This document shows, one piece after another, positions 1-8,589 of a stretch of 51,675 bases of DNA (the first letter of the stretch is position 1; every line of letters starts with the position of its first letter). Source of the DNA: Clostridiales bacterium (lineage in GTDB: Bacteria; Bacillota; Clostridia; Lachnospirales; CAG-274); assembly GCA_021204175.1 (NCBI GenBank), contig JAJPZT010000005.1:18342-70016 (forward strand), in the 5' to 3' direction. The notes under the pieces were generated by a model. It saw only the letters and a program-made list of their open reading frames with translations, had not been told where the DNA came from and did not search any database. Made by a program: the position numbers and the translations under genes.

Positions 1-2
1 AT

Positions 3-1559
3 CGGTGGAGAGATGAGGTAGAGGACGGTTCTGAATACGGCTTAGACCCCGATGATTTTGACACTGAAGAGGAATATGAGGAAGCATTGGAAGAAGCCCA
101 AAACGAATGGCGAAACAATGTCAGCGACGGGCTTGAATACGGCTTAGACCCCGATGACTATGACACAGAGGAAGAATATTATGAAGCTGTGGAAGAAGCG
201 GAGGACTTGTTTTATGCCAATCCGAGAAGCCGCACAAATACCGCCGCTGTTAATAAAGCCGAAAAAAAGTCGGCATACACAACAAAACGTAAGGAATACG
301 CCGCAAAGCACTTAGAAGACCTTTTAGAAGGCGATGCATACATACCGAGCGACAGCAATTCGGAAAGTGAAATTGAAAGGTGTAAGTTTATTTTATATTC
401 TGATACAGTTGCTGCCCGGTATCTCACTGTTTTTAACGGCTTTATGTATACTCAGGCTGTTAAGGAAAATTTCAAGCTGCCTTTTGACATACCCGACGAG
501 GACAATGAAGAGAAGCTCAGATTTTCGGATTTATTTGTTGAGCTTGCCGACGAAGATACAGAGCTTGCGGTAAAGGTGTGGAGCTGGTGTATAAAGGAGT
601 TCGGAAGCTATAAACACTATATGCAGAATGACTGTGTTTTTTACAATCAAATTTTATCCGATTACAGACTGTTTCCCCCTGAATTTTCGGAATTGACTAT
701 TGACGAAATTATGAATAATCCGGCTTTCGGTAAGGCTCTTTTGGAAGAAAACCCCGAATTTCCCGATGCTGCAAAGCTTGCCGGATATGCTTTAAAAAAC
801 AACAGAGGCTCTGCTGCGGCTGAAATTTATAAATTAACGGTTTCAAACCCCAAGGGAATGGGAAGAGACATTGAGCTTTTCATAAACGGAATTATATCTG
901 ATTGCAAAGATTTTGACGGACTTGAAGCTATGGAAGCCTTTAAAGAATTTCTTCTGCCCGTTATAGAAAAAACAGATAAAAACCGTATTCAAAGGCTTTT
1001 GCCCGAATTTATTAAAAAAGCCGATGAATTTATTGAATATCAGGAATTATATAATAAAAAATATCAATATACAAGACATTATGTATGGAGAAGCAGCTGC
1101 GCCGACGGAACGCCTTATAATATTGACCCTTTAAATTACAGAACGGAAGAAGTCTACAACATGGCTATTGAGAATATGAAACACCGCTGGAGACAGAGCT
1201 ATTTAAGAGAATCCCGTAAATATCAGCTTGAGCTTAATGATTACGAGACAGCGGAGGAATATAAAGCCGCAAGAGACAGGAGAATTGCTGAGCTTAACGA
1301 CCCGGCTTTGGTTTATGACAAAACAGTATATACCTACTGCGGTGTTGCCTTTGAAGGCAGCGACAGACTTTATCACTACAGAACCGAGGACAATTCTTTG
1401 ACGGTAGGGGATATGGTGGTTGTTCCCGTAGGAAACAAAGGGGAAGAAGCAGTTGTTGAAATTCAGACTGTAGAAAAGCACAGGCGAAAGACTGCTCCTT
1501 ATCCCGTTGAAAGCACAAAGCTTATAAAAGGCAGATACACAGAAAAAAGTGAAAATTAA
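3..1559 (+). CDS. Acidic repeat protein, 5' end outside window
   Basis: The frame is open from the first bases of the window, so the N-terminus is missing. The visible start holds two copies of a 34-codon tandem repeat (key residues EYGLDPDD-[FY]-DTEEEY), whose DNA copies begin at about 33 and 135. Degenerate copies of the D-x-Y-x-TEE-x-Y motif recur near the C-terminus (about bases 1125-1160 and 1235-1265). The middle is helical and without a family I recognise. The last 80 residues contain a VGDMVVVPVG stretch like a small beta-barrel. No signal peptide is visible, and it is probably a cytoplasmic protein of unknown role. It overlaps the convergent hydrolase gene by four bases. Confidence 0.8.
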   Translation, partial: RWRDEVEDGSEYGLDPDDFDTEEEYEEALEEAQNEWRNNVSDGLEYGLDPDDYDTEEEYYEAVEEAEDLFYANPRSRTNTAAVNKAEKKSAYTTKRKEYAAKHLEDLLEGDAYIPSDSNSESEIERCKFILYSDTVAARYLTVFNGFMYTQAVKENFKLPFDIPDEDNEEKLRFSDLFVELADEDTELAVKVWSWCIKEFGSYKHYMQNDCVFYNQILSDYRLFPPEFSELTIDEIMNNPAFGKALLEENPEFPDAAKLAGYALKNNRGSAAAEIYKLTVSNPKGMGRDIELFINGIISDCKDFDGLEAMEAFKEFLLPVIEKTDKNRIQRLLPEFIKKADEFIEYQELYNKKYQYTRHYVWRSSCADGTPYNIDPLNYRTEEVYNMAIENMKHRWRQSYLRESRKYQLELNDYETAEEYKAARDRRIAELNDPALVYDKTVYTYCGVAFEGSDRLYHYRTEDNSLTVGDMVVVPVGNKGEEAVVEIQTVEKHRRKTAPYPVESTKLIKGRYTEKSEN

Positions 1560-2254
1560 AGGCTTTCAATAAAAAAGTCAAAAATTTTTTGTTGAACAGG
1601 GTCTGTTTTATACATAAATTCGGGATGCCACTGAACGGCGTGTATGAATTTGTTTTCGGGCAGATAAACCGCTTCCGTTAAGCCGTCGGGTGAGAAGGCT
1701 TGGGGTTTAAGACAGGGAGCGAGGGTTTTTATTGCCTGATGATGATATGAATTTACGCTGAGGGTGTCTTTGCCCAAATATTTTTGCAGAGGGGTATCCC
1801 TTACAAGGCTTACGCTGTGAGCCGAAAGGTCATAGGGAGGCTTCATTTTGTGGCTGATTTCAGAGGGATGTTCCGTCGGGAGATCCTGATAGAGCGAGCC
1901 GCCCAAAAATGCGTTAAACAGCTGAATACCACGGCAAATACCGAAGGAGGGCTTGTCATATTCAAGGCAAAGGCTTAAAAGCTGCTTTTCCATAGAGTCT
2001 CTTTCGGGAAGTGTTTCTCCGCAGTTAGGGGACGCCTCCTTATTATAAAGAGAAGGGCTTATGTCGTGACCTCCGGTAAAAAGAAAACCGTCACATTTAT
2101 GAAAAAGCTGCGAAATATCAGTTAAATTTTCGGTCAGGGGCAAAATCACAGGCAGACCTCCTGCGGCTTCTATGCCTTCCATATATCCCGGAACCATCCA
2201 AATACTGTCTTTCTCAACATCAAAAAGCGGTGTAACACCTATAATCGGCTTCAT
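1556..2254 (-). CDS. Gamma-glutamyl-GABA hydrolase-like amidotransferase (C26 family)
   Basis: Class-I glutamine amidotransferase fold of the PuuD/C26 type, which hydrolyses gamma-glutamyl bonds on small molecules in the cytoplasm. Visible motifs are the oxyanion region FTGGHDISP, the nucleophile elbow GICRG with its Cys, and the catalytic His and Glu in QWHPEF. Length (232 aa) fits the family. A TTG lies at 2260 directly against the GGAGGG Shine-Dalgarno. The ATG at 2254 sits six bases downstream at normal spacing, so I chose it. The substrate is unknown; gamma-glutamyl-polyamines or peptides are possible. It stands alone and is convergent with the acidic repeat protein. Confidence 0.85.
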   Translation of the reverse strand: MKPIIGVTPLFDVEKDSIWMVPGYMEGIEAAGGLPVILPLTENLTDISQLFHKCDGFLFTGGHDISPSLYNKEASPNCGETLPERDSMEKQLLSLCLEYDKPSFGICRGIQLFNAFLGGSLYQDLPTEHPSEISHKMKPPYDLSAHSVSLVRDTPLQKYLGKDTLSVNSYHHQAIKTLAPCLKPQAFSPDGLTEAVYLPENKFIHAVQWHPEFMYKTDPVQQKIFDFFIESL

Positions 2255-2284
2255 AACCAACCCTCCGTTGTAATAAATAAAAAC

Positions 2285-2317
2285 AGCGGCCGGCTTTAAC
2301 TTAATAAGCCGACCGCT
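2285..2317 (-). terminator. Terminator-like hairpin in the hydrolase mRNA leader
   Basis: On the minus strand an 11-bp stem with one mismatch (AGCGG/CCGCT plus CGGCTT/AAGCCG) is followed by a T-rich run at 2284-2272. It begins only about 10 bases after the predicted start site and ends before the GGAGGG ribosome site. It could be an attenuator or a 5' stabilising stem. Confidence 0.6.
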
Positions 2318-2331
2318 TTGTCTTTATAATA

Positions 2332-2360
2332 ATTATATCATTTGTCTGTTTCGCTGTCAA
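2332..2360 (-). promoter_or_regulatory. Sigma-A promoter of the C26 hydrolase gene
   Basis: On the minus strand TTGACA (2360-2355) and TATAAT (2337-2332) are separated by 17 bases, both consensus. Transcription would start near 2325 and run straight into the leader hairpin. Confidence 0.8.
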
Positions 2361-2373
2361 TCACAAAAATCTC

Positions 2374-2407
2374 TAAAAAAAGGCCTGAAGTAAACTTTTC
2401 ACTTCAG
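2374..2407 (-). terminator. Orphan intrinsic terminator
   Basis: The minus strand shows a CTGAAGT/ACTTCAG stem followed by a run of seven T. No minus-strand gene lies directly upstream of it, so it may end a short untranslated RNA made from about 2408-2530 or antisense transcription from the isomerase region. Confidence 0.5.
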
Positions 2408-2444
2408 AATGTGCATTGTGTCCGCTTCTAAACTCAACAAAGAC

Positions 2445-2473
2445 TTGACTTTAATGCGAAGATGTTATAAAAT
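2445..2473 (+). promoter_or_regulatory. Promoter of the RpiB-family isomerase gene
   Basis: TTGACT (2445-2450), a 17-base spacer and TAAAAT (2468-2473) lie about 55 bases before the start codon. Confidence 0.75.
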
Positions 2474-2532
2474 CAATATAAAGATTTATTGGGGCGGCGG
2501 AGTAAAATCGGAAAAGGAAAGGAAAGAAGAAA

Positions 2533-3171
2533 ATGAAAATAGCTTTAATTAATGAAAATTCACAGGCAGCAAAAAACGGGCTTATTTTTGAAAGCCTTAA
2601 AAAGGTCTGCGAGCCTATGGGTCACACAGTTTATAACTACGGTATGTATTCAGCCGAGGACGAAAACCAGCTTACCTACGTTCAGGCAGGTCTTTTAGCC
2701 GGTATTTTGATTAACTCAGGGGCTTGCGACTATGTTGTTACAGGCTGCGGAACAGGCGAAGGCGCTATGCTTGCCTGCAACTCATTCCCGAAGGTTTTAT
2801 GCGGTCACATTGTTGACCCCTCAGACGCTTATATGTTTTCACAGATTAACGCCGGAAACTGCGCCGCAATTCCCTTTGCAAAGGGCTTCGGTTGGGGCGC
2901 TGAGCTTAACCTTGAATATATGTTCGACAAGCTTTTCTCTACAGAGCCCGGCGGAGGCTATCCCAAGGAGAGAGTTGTTCCCGAACAGCGCAACAAGAAA
3001 ATTTTGGACGGCATAAGAGAAATCACCTTAAAGGATACGATGACCGTTCTTAAGGAAATCGACAGAGACTTCCTTAAGGAAGCTATTTCAGGTGAAGGCT
3101 TTAAGAAATATTTCTTTGAAAACTGCAAGGATGACGAAATGGCAGCCTTCTTAAAGGAAGTTTTGGCATAA
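2533..3171 (+). CDS. RpiB/LacAB-family sugar isomerase, DhuI-like
   Basis: A 212-aa member of the RpiB/LacA/LacB family. The conserved TGCGTGEGAMLACN segment forms the active-site loop with the family cysteine. The long C-terminal extension (KERVVPEQRN and after) is absent from plain ribose-5-phosphate isomerase B and resembles streptococcal DhuI, which converts 4-deoxy-L-threo-5-hexosulose uronate in glycosaminoglycan breakdown. Ribose-5-phosphate or galactose-6-phosphate isomerase is less likely for that reason. It has its own promoter and a purine-rich ribosome site, and is monocistronic. A genuine KduI gene for the same chemistry lies 45 kb away at 47717-48586. The DhuI assignment is inferred from remembered family similarity. 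Confidence 0.75.
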   Translation: MKIALINENSQAAKNGLIFESLKKVCEPMGHTVYNYGMYSAEDENQLTYVQAGLLAGILINSGACDYVVTGCGTGEGAMLACNSFPKVLCGHIVDPSDAYMFSQINAGNCAAIPFAKGFGWGAELNLEYMFDKLFSTEPGGGYPKERVVPEQRNKKILDGIREITLKDTMTVLKEIDRDFLKEAISGEGFKKYFFENCKDDEMAAFLKEVLA

Positions 3172-3198
3172 AACTCAATTGTTTTAGGCATTTTTGCC

Positions 3199-3226
3199 TT
3201 GACAAATCGGGTTTTGGTGTTATAAT
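3199..3226 (+). promoter_or_regulatory. Promoter of the thrS T-box transcript
   Basis: TTGACA (3199-3204), a 16-base spacer and TATAAT (3221-3226) immediately precede the T-box leader. Confidence 0.8.
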
Positions 3227-3235
3227 TGTTTTTAG

Positions 3236-3456
3236 ATTAATTCGATGATAAGGACACGTCACAAGGGTTAAGAATCGACAGAGAGGGCGAAAGCTGAGAA
3301 CGCCTGTTTCCGAAGCTTGTGATACCGCCTTTGAGAGACGTTAATACCGTCCGCTTTGAGCCTGCGTTAAAGGGCTTATCCGCTTTCAGGGTGGAAACGA
3401 TATTTACTTTTTGTATAATCGTCCCATAAGGCTAATTGGTCTTATGGGACATTTTA
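3236..3456 (+). promoter_or_regulatory. T-box riboswitch of thrS
   Basis: Between promoter and thrS lies about 220 bases of structured leader with T-box hallmarks: an AGAGAG-type segment near 3280, a GCTGAGA specifier-loop segment followed by an ACG (Thr) triplet at 3300-3302, and a CAGGGTGGAAACG T-box sequence at 3387-3399. Uncharged tRNA-Thr would stabilise the antiterminator and allow thrS transcription. The T-box sequence departs from the usual ending (AACG instead of ACCGCG). Specifier placement is my reading, not a folding result. Confidence 0.8.
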
Positions 3457-3458
3457 GT
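3421..3458 (+). terminator. T-box intrinsic terminator
   Basis: A ten-base-pair stem GTCCCATAAG/CTTATGGGAC followed by ATTTTAGTTT lies directly after the T-box sequence. This is the off-state structure of the riboswitch. Confidence 0.85.
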
Positions 3459-3489
3459 TTAAAGACTTTAAGTTTTTAGGAGGATTTTT

Positions 3490-5421
3490 ATGATTAACAT
3501 TACTTTAAAGGACGGCAGTGTTAAGCAGTATGAAAACGGCACAACCGTTCTTGACATTTGTAAAAGTATTTCAGAGGGTCTTGCAAGAAATCTTTGCTGC
3601 GCAAAGGCTGACGGCGAGGTTGTTGACCTGAGAACAGCCCTTAACTCCGACTGCGCACTTGAATTTTGCACATTCGACTCAGACGAGGGCAAAAGAGCTT
3701 TCAGACACACCGCTTCTCACATTATGGCTCAGGCAATAAAGAGACTTTACCCCGAAACAAAGCTTGCCATAGGCCCTTCAATTGCTGACGGCTTCTATTA
3801 TGACTTTGACAGAGAAACTCCCTTCACTGAAGAGGATCTTACAAAAATCGAAGCCGAAATGAAGAAAATCGCTAAGGAAAACCTTACCCTTGAGAAGTTT
3901 GAACTGCCAAGAGACGAGGCAATTAAGTTTATGGAAGAAAAGGGCGAACCCTATAAGGTTGAGCTTATAAACGACCTTCCCGAGGACGCGGTTATTTCTT
4001 TCTATAAGCAGGGCGAATTTACTGACCTTTGCGCAGGCCCTCACCTTGTTTCAACAAAGCCCGTTAAGGCTGTTAAGCTGACTTCAGTTGCCGGTGCTTA
4101 TTGGAGAGGCAGCGAGAAGAACAAAATGCTTTCAAGAATTTACGGCACAGCCTACACAAAGGCAAGCGACCTTGAGGAGCATTTAAGACTTATTGAAGAA
4201 GCCAAAAAGCGTGACCACAGAAAGTTAGGCAAGGAATTAGGTCTTTTCGCCCTTCTTGAAGAAGGTCCGGGCTTCCCGTTCTTCCTTCCCAACGGAATGA
4301 TTATCAAGAACACACTTATCGACTATTGGAGAGAAATTCATAAGCGTGCCGGATATGTTGAAATTCAGACACCTATGATGCTTAACAGGGCACTTTGGGA
4401 AAGAAGCGGTCACTGGGATCACTATAAGGCAAATATGTATACAACGGTTATTGACGACACTGACTTTGCCGTTAAGCCTATGAACTGTCCCGGCGGTATG
4501 CTTGTTTATATGCAGGAGCAGCATTCCTACCGTGACCTTCCTCTTCGCTGCGGTGAGCTGGGTCTTGTTCACAGACACGAAAAGAGCGGTCAGCTTCACG
4601 GACTTATGCGTGTAAGATGCTTCACACAGGACGATGCGCATATTTTTATGACAAAGGAGCAAATTAAAGACGAAATCAAGGGCGTTGTTGCTCTTATCGA
4701 CGAGGTTTACACACTTTTCGGCTTTGATTATCACATTGAGCTTTCAACACGTCCCGAGGACTCTATGGGCTCAGATGAGGACTGGGAAATCGCTACAGCA
4801 GGTCTTAAGGGCGCACTTGACGAGCTTGGCAGAGACTACGAGATTAACGAGGGCGACGGTGCATTCTACGGCCCTAAAATCGACTTCCATTTAACAGACT
4901 GCTTAGGCAGAACATGGCAGTGCGGAACAATTCAGCTTGATATGCAGCTGCCCGAAAGATTTAACCTTGAATATACCGACAAGGACGGACAAAAGAAGCG
5001 TCCCGTAATGATCCACAGAGTTGTTTTCGGCTCAATCGAAAGATTTATAGGCATTTTGACAGAACACTTTGCAGGCAGCTTCCCTACATGGCTCGCACCC
5101 GTACAGGTTAAGGTTTTGCCTATTTCCGAGAAATTCGAGGACTATACCGAAGAGGTTATGGCGGCTCTTAATATAGCCGGAATCATGGCTGAAAGCGATT
5201 ACCGTTCGGAAAAGATCGGCTATAAGATCAGAGACGCAAGAGGCAAGAGAGTGCCTTATATTCTTGTCTGCGGCGCGAAAGAAAAGGAAAGCGGAACAGT
5301 TACCGTAAGATGCGGCGAGAATGTTTTGGGCGCATTTACCCTTGATAAGTTCATTTCCGATATTTCCAAGGAAATTAAGGAAAGAGCCAATAGAGCTACT
5401 TTTGTAACCAGTGCTGAGTAA
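3490..5421 (+). CDS. thrS: Threonyl-tRNA synthetase
   Basis: Charges tRNA-Thr with threonine in the cytoplasm. At 643 aa it is full length and intact. It has an N-terminal TGS domain (about 1-62), an editing domain with the HTASH (HxxxH) motif at residues 73-77, the class II catalytic core with MNCPGGM carrying the zinc-site cysteine and the motif 2 segment GLVHRHEKSG, and a C-terminal anticodon-binding domain. TAGGAGG is placed well before the ATG. Expression is governed by the T-box upstream. The DUF1292 gene follows after 18 bases, suggesting co-transcription. Confidence 0.98.
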   Translation: MINITLKDGSVKQYENGTTVLDICKSISEGLARNLCCAKADGEVVDLRTALNSDCALEFCTFDSDEGKRAFRHTASHIMAQAIKRLYPETKLAIGPSIADGFYYDFDRETPFTEEDLTKIEAEMKKIAKENLTLEKFELPRDEAIKFMEEKGEPYKVELINDLPEDAVISFYKQGEFTDLCAGPHLVSTKPVKAVKLTSVAGAYWRGSEKNKMLSRIYGTAYTKASDLEEHLRLIEEAKKRDHRKLGKELGLFALLEEGPGFPFFLPNGMIIKNTLIDYWREIHKRAGYVEIQTPMMLNRALWERSGHWDHYKANMYTTVIDDTDFAVKPMNCPGGMLVYMQEQHSYRDLPLRCGELGLVHRHEKSGQLHGLMRVRCFTQDDAHIFMTKEQIKDEIKGVVALIDEVYTLFGFDYHIELSTRPEDSMGSDEDWEIATAGLKGALDELGRDYEINEGDGAFYGPKIDFHLTDCLGRTWQCGTIQLDMQLPERFNLEYTDKDGQKKRPVMIHRVVFGSIERFIGILTEHFAGSFPTWLAPVQVKVLPISEKFEDYTEEVMAALNIAGIMAESDYRSEKIGYKIRDARGKRVPYILVCGAKEKESGTVTVRCGENVLGAFTLDKFISDISKEIKERANRATFVTSAE

Positions 5422-5439
5422 CACAGGAGGATTAAACTA

Positions 5440-5772
5440 ATGAGTGAAGAACACAACCACGACTGCGGCTGCGGTCACGACCACGATCACGATTGCAATT
5501 GCGGCGAAGAAAACAACAAGATAAGCCTTGTTTTAGACGACGACAGCGAGCTTGTCTGCGACGTAATAGGCATATTTTCTTTAGATGAAGAGGCAGAACA
5601 GGAGTATATTGCCCTTGTTCCCGAAAGCGACGAGGACGGCGAGGTTCTTATTTACCGCTATTCTGAGGACGAAAACGGCTTAAAGCTTGACAATATCGAT
5701 TCTGACGAGGAATATGAAGAGGTTGCCGAAGCCTTTGAAGAGCTTTTCCTTGAGGATGAGGAAGAAGAATAA
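5440..5772 (+). CDS. DUF1292 protein with His/Cys-rich N-terminus
   Basis: A very acidic 110-aa protein. The DUF1292 core (about residues 28-100, DDDSELVCDVIGIF ... EYIALVPE) is common in Clostridia, often near thrS or the yrrK-mreB region, with no settled function. The first 25 residues hold alternating His, Cys and Asp (GCGHDHDHDCNCG), which suggests metal binding. A perfect AGGAGG precedes the ATG. It shares the thrS transcript and is followed by an intrinsic terminator. Confidence 0.9.
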   Translation: MSEEHNHDCGCGHDHDHDCNCGEENNKISLVLDDDSELVCDVIGIFSLDEEAEQEYIALVPESDEDGEVLIYRYSEDENGLKLDNIDSDEEYEEVAEAFEELFLEDEEEE

Positions 5773-5784
5773 TGCTTTGAATTT

Positions 5785-5816
5785 AAGCGGTCTTGCAGTG
5801 TCTTGACCGCTTTTCT
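5785..5816 (+). terminator. Terminator after thrS-DUF1292
   Basis: AAGCGGTC/GACCGCTT stem followed by TTTTCTAT. Confidence 0.8.
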
Positions 5817-5828
5817 ATAGGTGATTAT

Positions 5829-6554
5829 ATGTTAAATCGTTTTTCAAGAACAGAGCTTTTAATAGGCAAAGAGGGGGTTGTAACCCTGTCTGAAGCAAGG
5901 GTGGCTGTTTTCGGCGTTGGCGGAGTAGGGGGCTATGCTGTAGAAGCTATGGCACGAAGCGGCGTAGGGCATTTTCTCCTTGTGGATAATGACAGGGTTG
6001 CCCCTTCAAACATAAACAGGCAGATTATAGCCACTGAAAAGACTGTGGGCCGCTATAAGGTTGATGTTATGAAAGAAAGAATTGAGGATATAAACCCCGA
6101 GGCTGAGGTTGAGGTCAGACGGTGCTTTTTTCTGCCTGAAAACTCGGCTGAGTTCGATTTTTCATCCTTCAGCTATGTGGTAGACGCAGTGGATACCGTT
6201 ACGGCAAAAATCGAAATTATAATGAAGGCTAAGGCAGCAGGCACACCCGTAATAAGCAGTATGGGCGCAGGAAACAAGCTTGACCCTACGGCGTTTATTG
6301 TGGACGACATTTATAAAACAAGCGTCTGTCCCCTTGCAAAGGTTATGAGACGTGAGCTTAAGAAAAGGGGAGTAGAAAGCCTTAAGGTGGTCTATTCAAA
6401 GGAGCCGCCCCTTAAACCCCTTGAAGTCGAAAGCCCCGAACCGGAGGACAGCCCAAACAAAAAACGCCAAACCCCCGGCAGTATCGCCTTTGTGCCCTCT
6501 GTCGCCGGGCTGATTTTAGGCGGCGAAGTTATTAAGGATTTGATAATACATTAA
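5829..6554 (+). CDS. tcdA: tRNA threonylcarbamoyladenosine dehydratase (TcdA/CsdL)
   Basis: E1/ThiF-like enzyme that uses ATP to cyclise the t6A37 base of tRNA to ct6A. It has the nucleotide-binding motif VFGVGGVGGYAVEAMARSG, the NINRQI motif, and a VVDAVDTV segment; the CPLAKVMRRELKK segment is typical of the TcdA subgroup. Length (241 aa) fits. The frame is open back to 5793, but that start would lie inside the terminator stem. The ATG at 5829 has AGGTGATT in front, so I took it. Confidence 0.9.
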   Translation: MLNRFSRTELLIGKEGVVTLSEARVAVFGVGGVGGYAVEAMARSGVGHFLLVDNDRVAPSNINRQIIATEKTVGRYKVDVMKERIEDINPEAEVEVRRCFFLPENSAEFDFSSFSYVVDAVDTVTAKIEIIMKAKAAGTPVISSMGAGNKLDPTAFIVDDIYKTSVCPLAKVMRRELKKRGVESLKVVYSKEPPLKPLEVESPEPEDSPNKKRQTPGSIAFVPSVAGLILGGEVIKDLIIH

Positions 6555-6556
6555 AA

Positions 6557-6603
6557 ATAATACGGGCTGTGATAAAATCTTTCGCAGCCCGTATTATTTT
6601 ATG
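6557..6603. terminator. Bidirectional terminator between tcdA and the metal ATPase
   Basis: A long stem (AATAATACGGGCTG/CAGCCCGTATTATT) with A/T runs on both sides serves both convergent genes. Confidence 0.85.
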
Positions 6604-6620
6604 AAATATTTATTGATTTA

Positions 6621-8522
6621 TTAAAGCTTTTTTACAAATAATGCTCTTATGGCATTGAACACTGCCAAAATCATTACGCCTACGTCCGCAAAAACAGCTG
6701 TCCACATATTTGCCAAGCCCAGAGCAACAAGCAAAAGGCACATAAGCTTTATTGCTATGGAAAAAACAATGTTTTGATAAACTATGCGGAGAGATTTTCT
6801 TGAAATTCCGATTGCCTTTGCTATCTGCATAGGGTCGTCGTCCATAAGCACTATGTCCACCGCTTCGATTGCCGCGTCGGAGCCCATTGCCCCCATAGCG
6901 ATACCTATGTCGGCTCTGCGGAGAACAGGGGCATCGTTAATTCCGTCGCCCACAAAGGCGACAGCCTCGTTTTTGCCCTTGTTCTTGAGTATTTCCTCTA
7001 TTTTCTCTACCTTGTCTCCCGGCAGAAGCCCGGAATAAACCCTGTCTATGCCCAAAGAAGCGGCGACCTTTTCCGCAACGTTTTTCGAGTCTCCTGTCAG
7101 CATAACCGTTTCCTTTACTCCGAGAGCCTTAAGCTTTTTTACAGCCGCCTTCGAGGTTGGCTTTTCAATGTCCGAAATTACTATGTGACCGGCGTATTTT
7201 CCGTCGATTGCCATATGAATAACCGTTCCAACAGAGTGACAGTCTATGCAGCTTACGCCCAGAGACTTCATAAGCTTGTCATTACCTGCGGCAATTTGCT
7301 TTCCGTCCACTGCGGCAATAACTCCCTCACCGCCGATTTCCTTAATATCCGAAACCCTTGTTCGGTCAATTGGTTTTCCGTAGGCTTTTTGGAGGCTTTT
7401 GCTGATAGGGTGGGAGCTTGCAGACTCTGCAAGAGCGGCGTATTCAATGAGCTTTTCTTCCGAAATTTCGCTGTGGTGTATACCGCTTACCTCGAAAACG
7501 CCCTGTGTCAGAGTTCCCGTTTTGTCGAAAACAACAATTTTCGTTTTGGAAAGAAGCTCTAAATAGTTCGAACCTTTAACCAAAATACCCGAGCTGCTTG
7601 CGCCGCCTATTCCGGCAAAGAAGCTTAGGGGAATACTTACAACCAAAGCGCAGGGGCAGCTTGCCACCAAAAATGTCAGGGCACGATATACCCATACGTT
7701 CCAATTTGAGGCATTGCCTATAAGAAGGCTGACTACCGGCGGCAGAAATGCCAAAGCAACAGCGGCATAAACAACGGCAGGGGTATATATTCTTGCAAAC
7801 TTCGTTATAAAATCCTCTGACTTTGACTTTCGTGAGCTTGCGTTTTCAACAAGATCTAAAATTTTCGAAACTGTGGACTCCTCAAATTCCTTTGTGGTTT
7901 TGATTTTAAGCAGACCTGTTTCGTTTATACAGCCGCTGATGATTTCTTCGCCCTCTTTTACGTCTCTGGGAAGGCTTTCGCCTGTCAAAGCGGCGGTGTT
8001 GAGGGTGGATTTTCCTTCAATAATAATTCCGTCTATGGGGACTTTTTCTCCCGGCTGAACTATGATAATACTGCCCGTTTCAACCTCGTCGGGGTCAACC
8101 CTTTTTAAGGCTCCGTCCTCTTCAATGTTGGCGTAATCGGGACGAATATCCATAAGCTCGCTTATGTTTCTGCGGCTTTTGCCAACGGCGTAGCTTTGAA
8201 ACCATTCGCCAACCTGATAGAAAAGCATAACGGCGATAGCCTCCAAATAGTCGCCGCTGCCGGAATAGAGAGCTAAAACTACAGCGCCTATTGTAGCTAC
8301 AGCCATTAAAAAGGCTTCGTCAAAAACCTGTTTGTTTTTTATGCCCTTGAAAGCCTTAATTAAAATGTCATAGCCAATAATTATGTAGGGGATCATATAA
8401 GCGATAAATCTTACTGCTCCGATTTGAAGGAAAGGTAAGTACTTATCGAATACAGTTAAAAATATAAGCAGCAAAGCCGAAATTATAATTCGAACAAGTG
8501 TCTTTTTTTGTTTTTTGTTCAT
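6621..8522 (-). CDS. Heavy-metal P1B-type ATPase (Zn/Cd/Pb class)
   Basis: Membrane pump that exports a divalent soft metal using ATP. In order along 633 aa: N-terminal membrane helices, actuator loop TGES, the metal-site motif SCPCALVVSIP in a membrane helix (CPC with downstream Ser, typical of Zn/Cd/Pb pumps), phosphorylation site DKTGTLT, HPIS, MLTGDS and the hinge GDGINDAP. There is no N-terminal HMA domain; that role is carried by the separate small gene upstream. Both are transcribed from the promoter facing the ArsR gene. The actual metal is inferred. Confidence 0.93.
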   Translation of the reverse strand: MNKKQKKTLVRIIISALLLIFLTVFDKYLPFLQIGAVRFIAYMIPYIIIGYDILIKAFKGIKNKQVFDEAFLMAVATIGAVVLALYSGSGDYLEAIAVMLFYQVGEWFQSYAVGKSRRNISELMDIRPDYANIEEDGALKRVDPDEVETGSIIIVQPGEKVPIDGIIIEGKSTLNTAALTGESLPRDVKEGEEIISGCINETGLLKIKTTKEFEESTVSKILDLVENASSRKSKSEDFITKFARIYTPAVVYAAVALAFLPPVVSLLIGNASNWNVWVYRALTFLVASCPCALVVSIPLSFFAGIGGASSSGILVKGSNYLELLSKTKIVVFDKTGTLTQGVFEVSGIHHSEISEEKLIEYAALAESASSHPISKSLQKAYGKPIDRTRVSDIKEIGGEGVIAAVDGKQIAAGNDKLMKSLGVSCIDCHSVGTVIHMAIDGKYAGHIVISDIEKPTSKAAVKKLKALGVKETVMLTGDSKNVAEKVAASLGIDRVYSGLLPGDKVEKIEEILKNKGKNEAVAFVGDGINDAPVLRRADIGIAMGAMGSDAAIEAVDIVLMDDDPMQIAKAIGISRKSLRIVYQNIVFSIAIKLMCLLLVALGLANMWTAVFADVGVMILAVFNAIRALFVKKL

Positions 8523-8548
8523 AACACAGCCTCCTTTATAATAAAATA

Positions 8549-8579
8549 AGCTGTCCTAAAGTGATTTTAAAGGACAGCT
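8549..8579 (-). terminator. Partial terminator between HMA gene and ATPase gene
   Basis: AGCTGTCCT/AGGACAGCT stem followed on the minus strand by TATTTTATTATA. It probably lowers read-through so that more of the small chaperone than of the pump is made. Confidence 0.6.
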
Positions 8580-8589
8580 GTTAAATAAG

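Noticed and set aside
5793..5828. Earlier start for tcdA
   Set aside because: It would begin inside the terminator stem of the previous transcript; the ATG at 5829 has a proper ribosome site.
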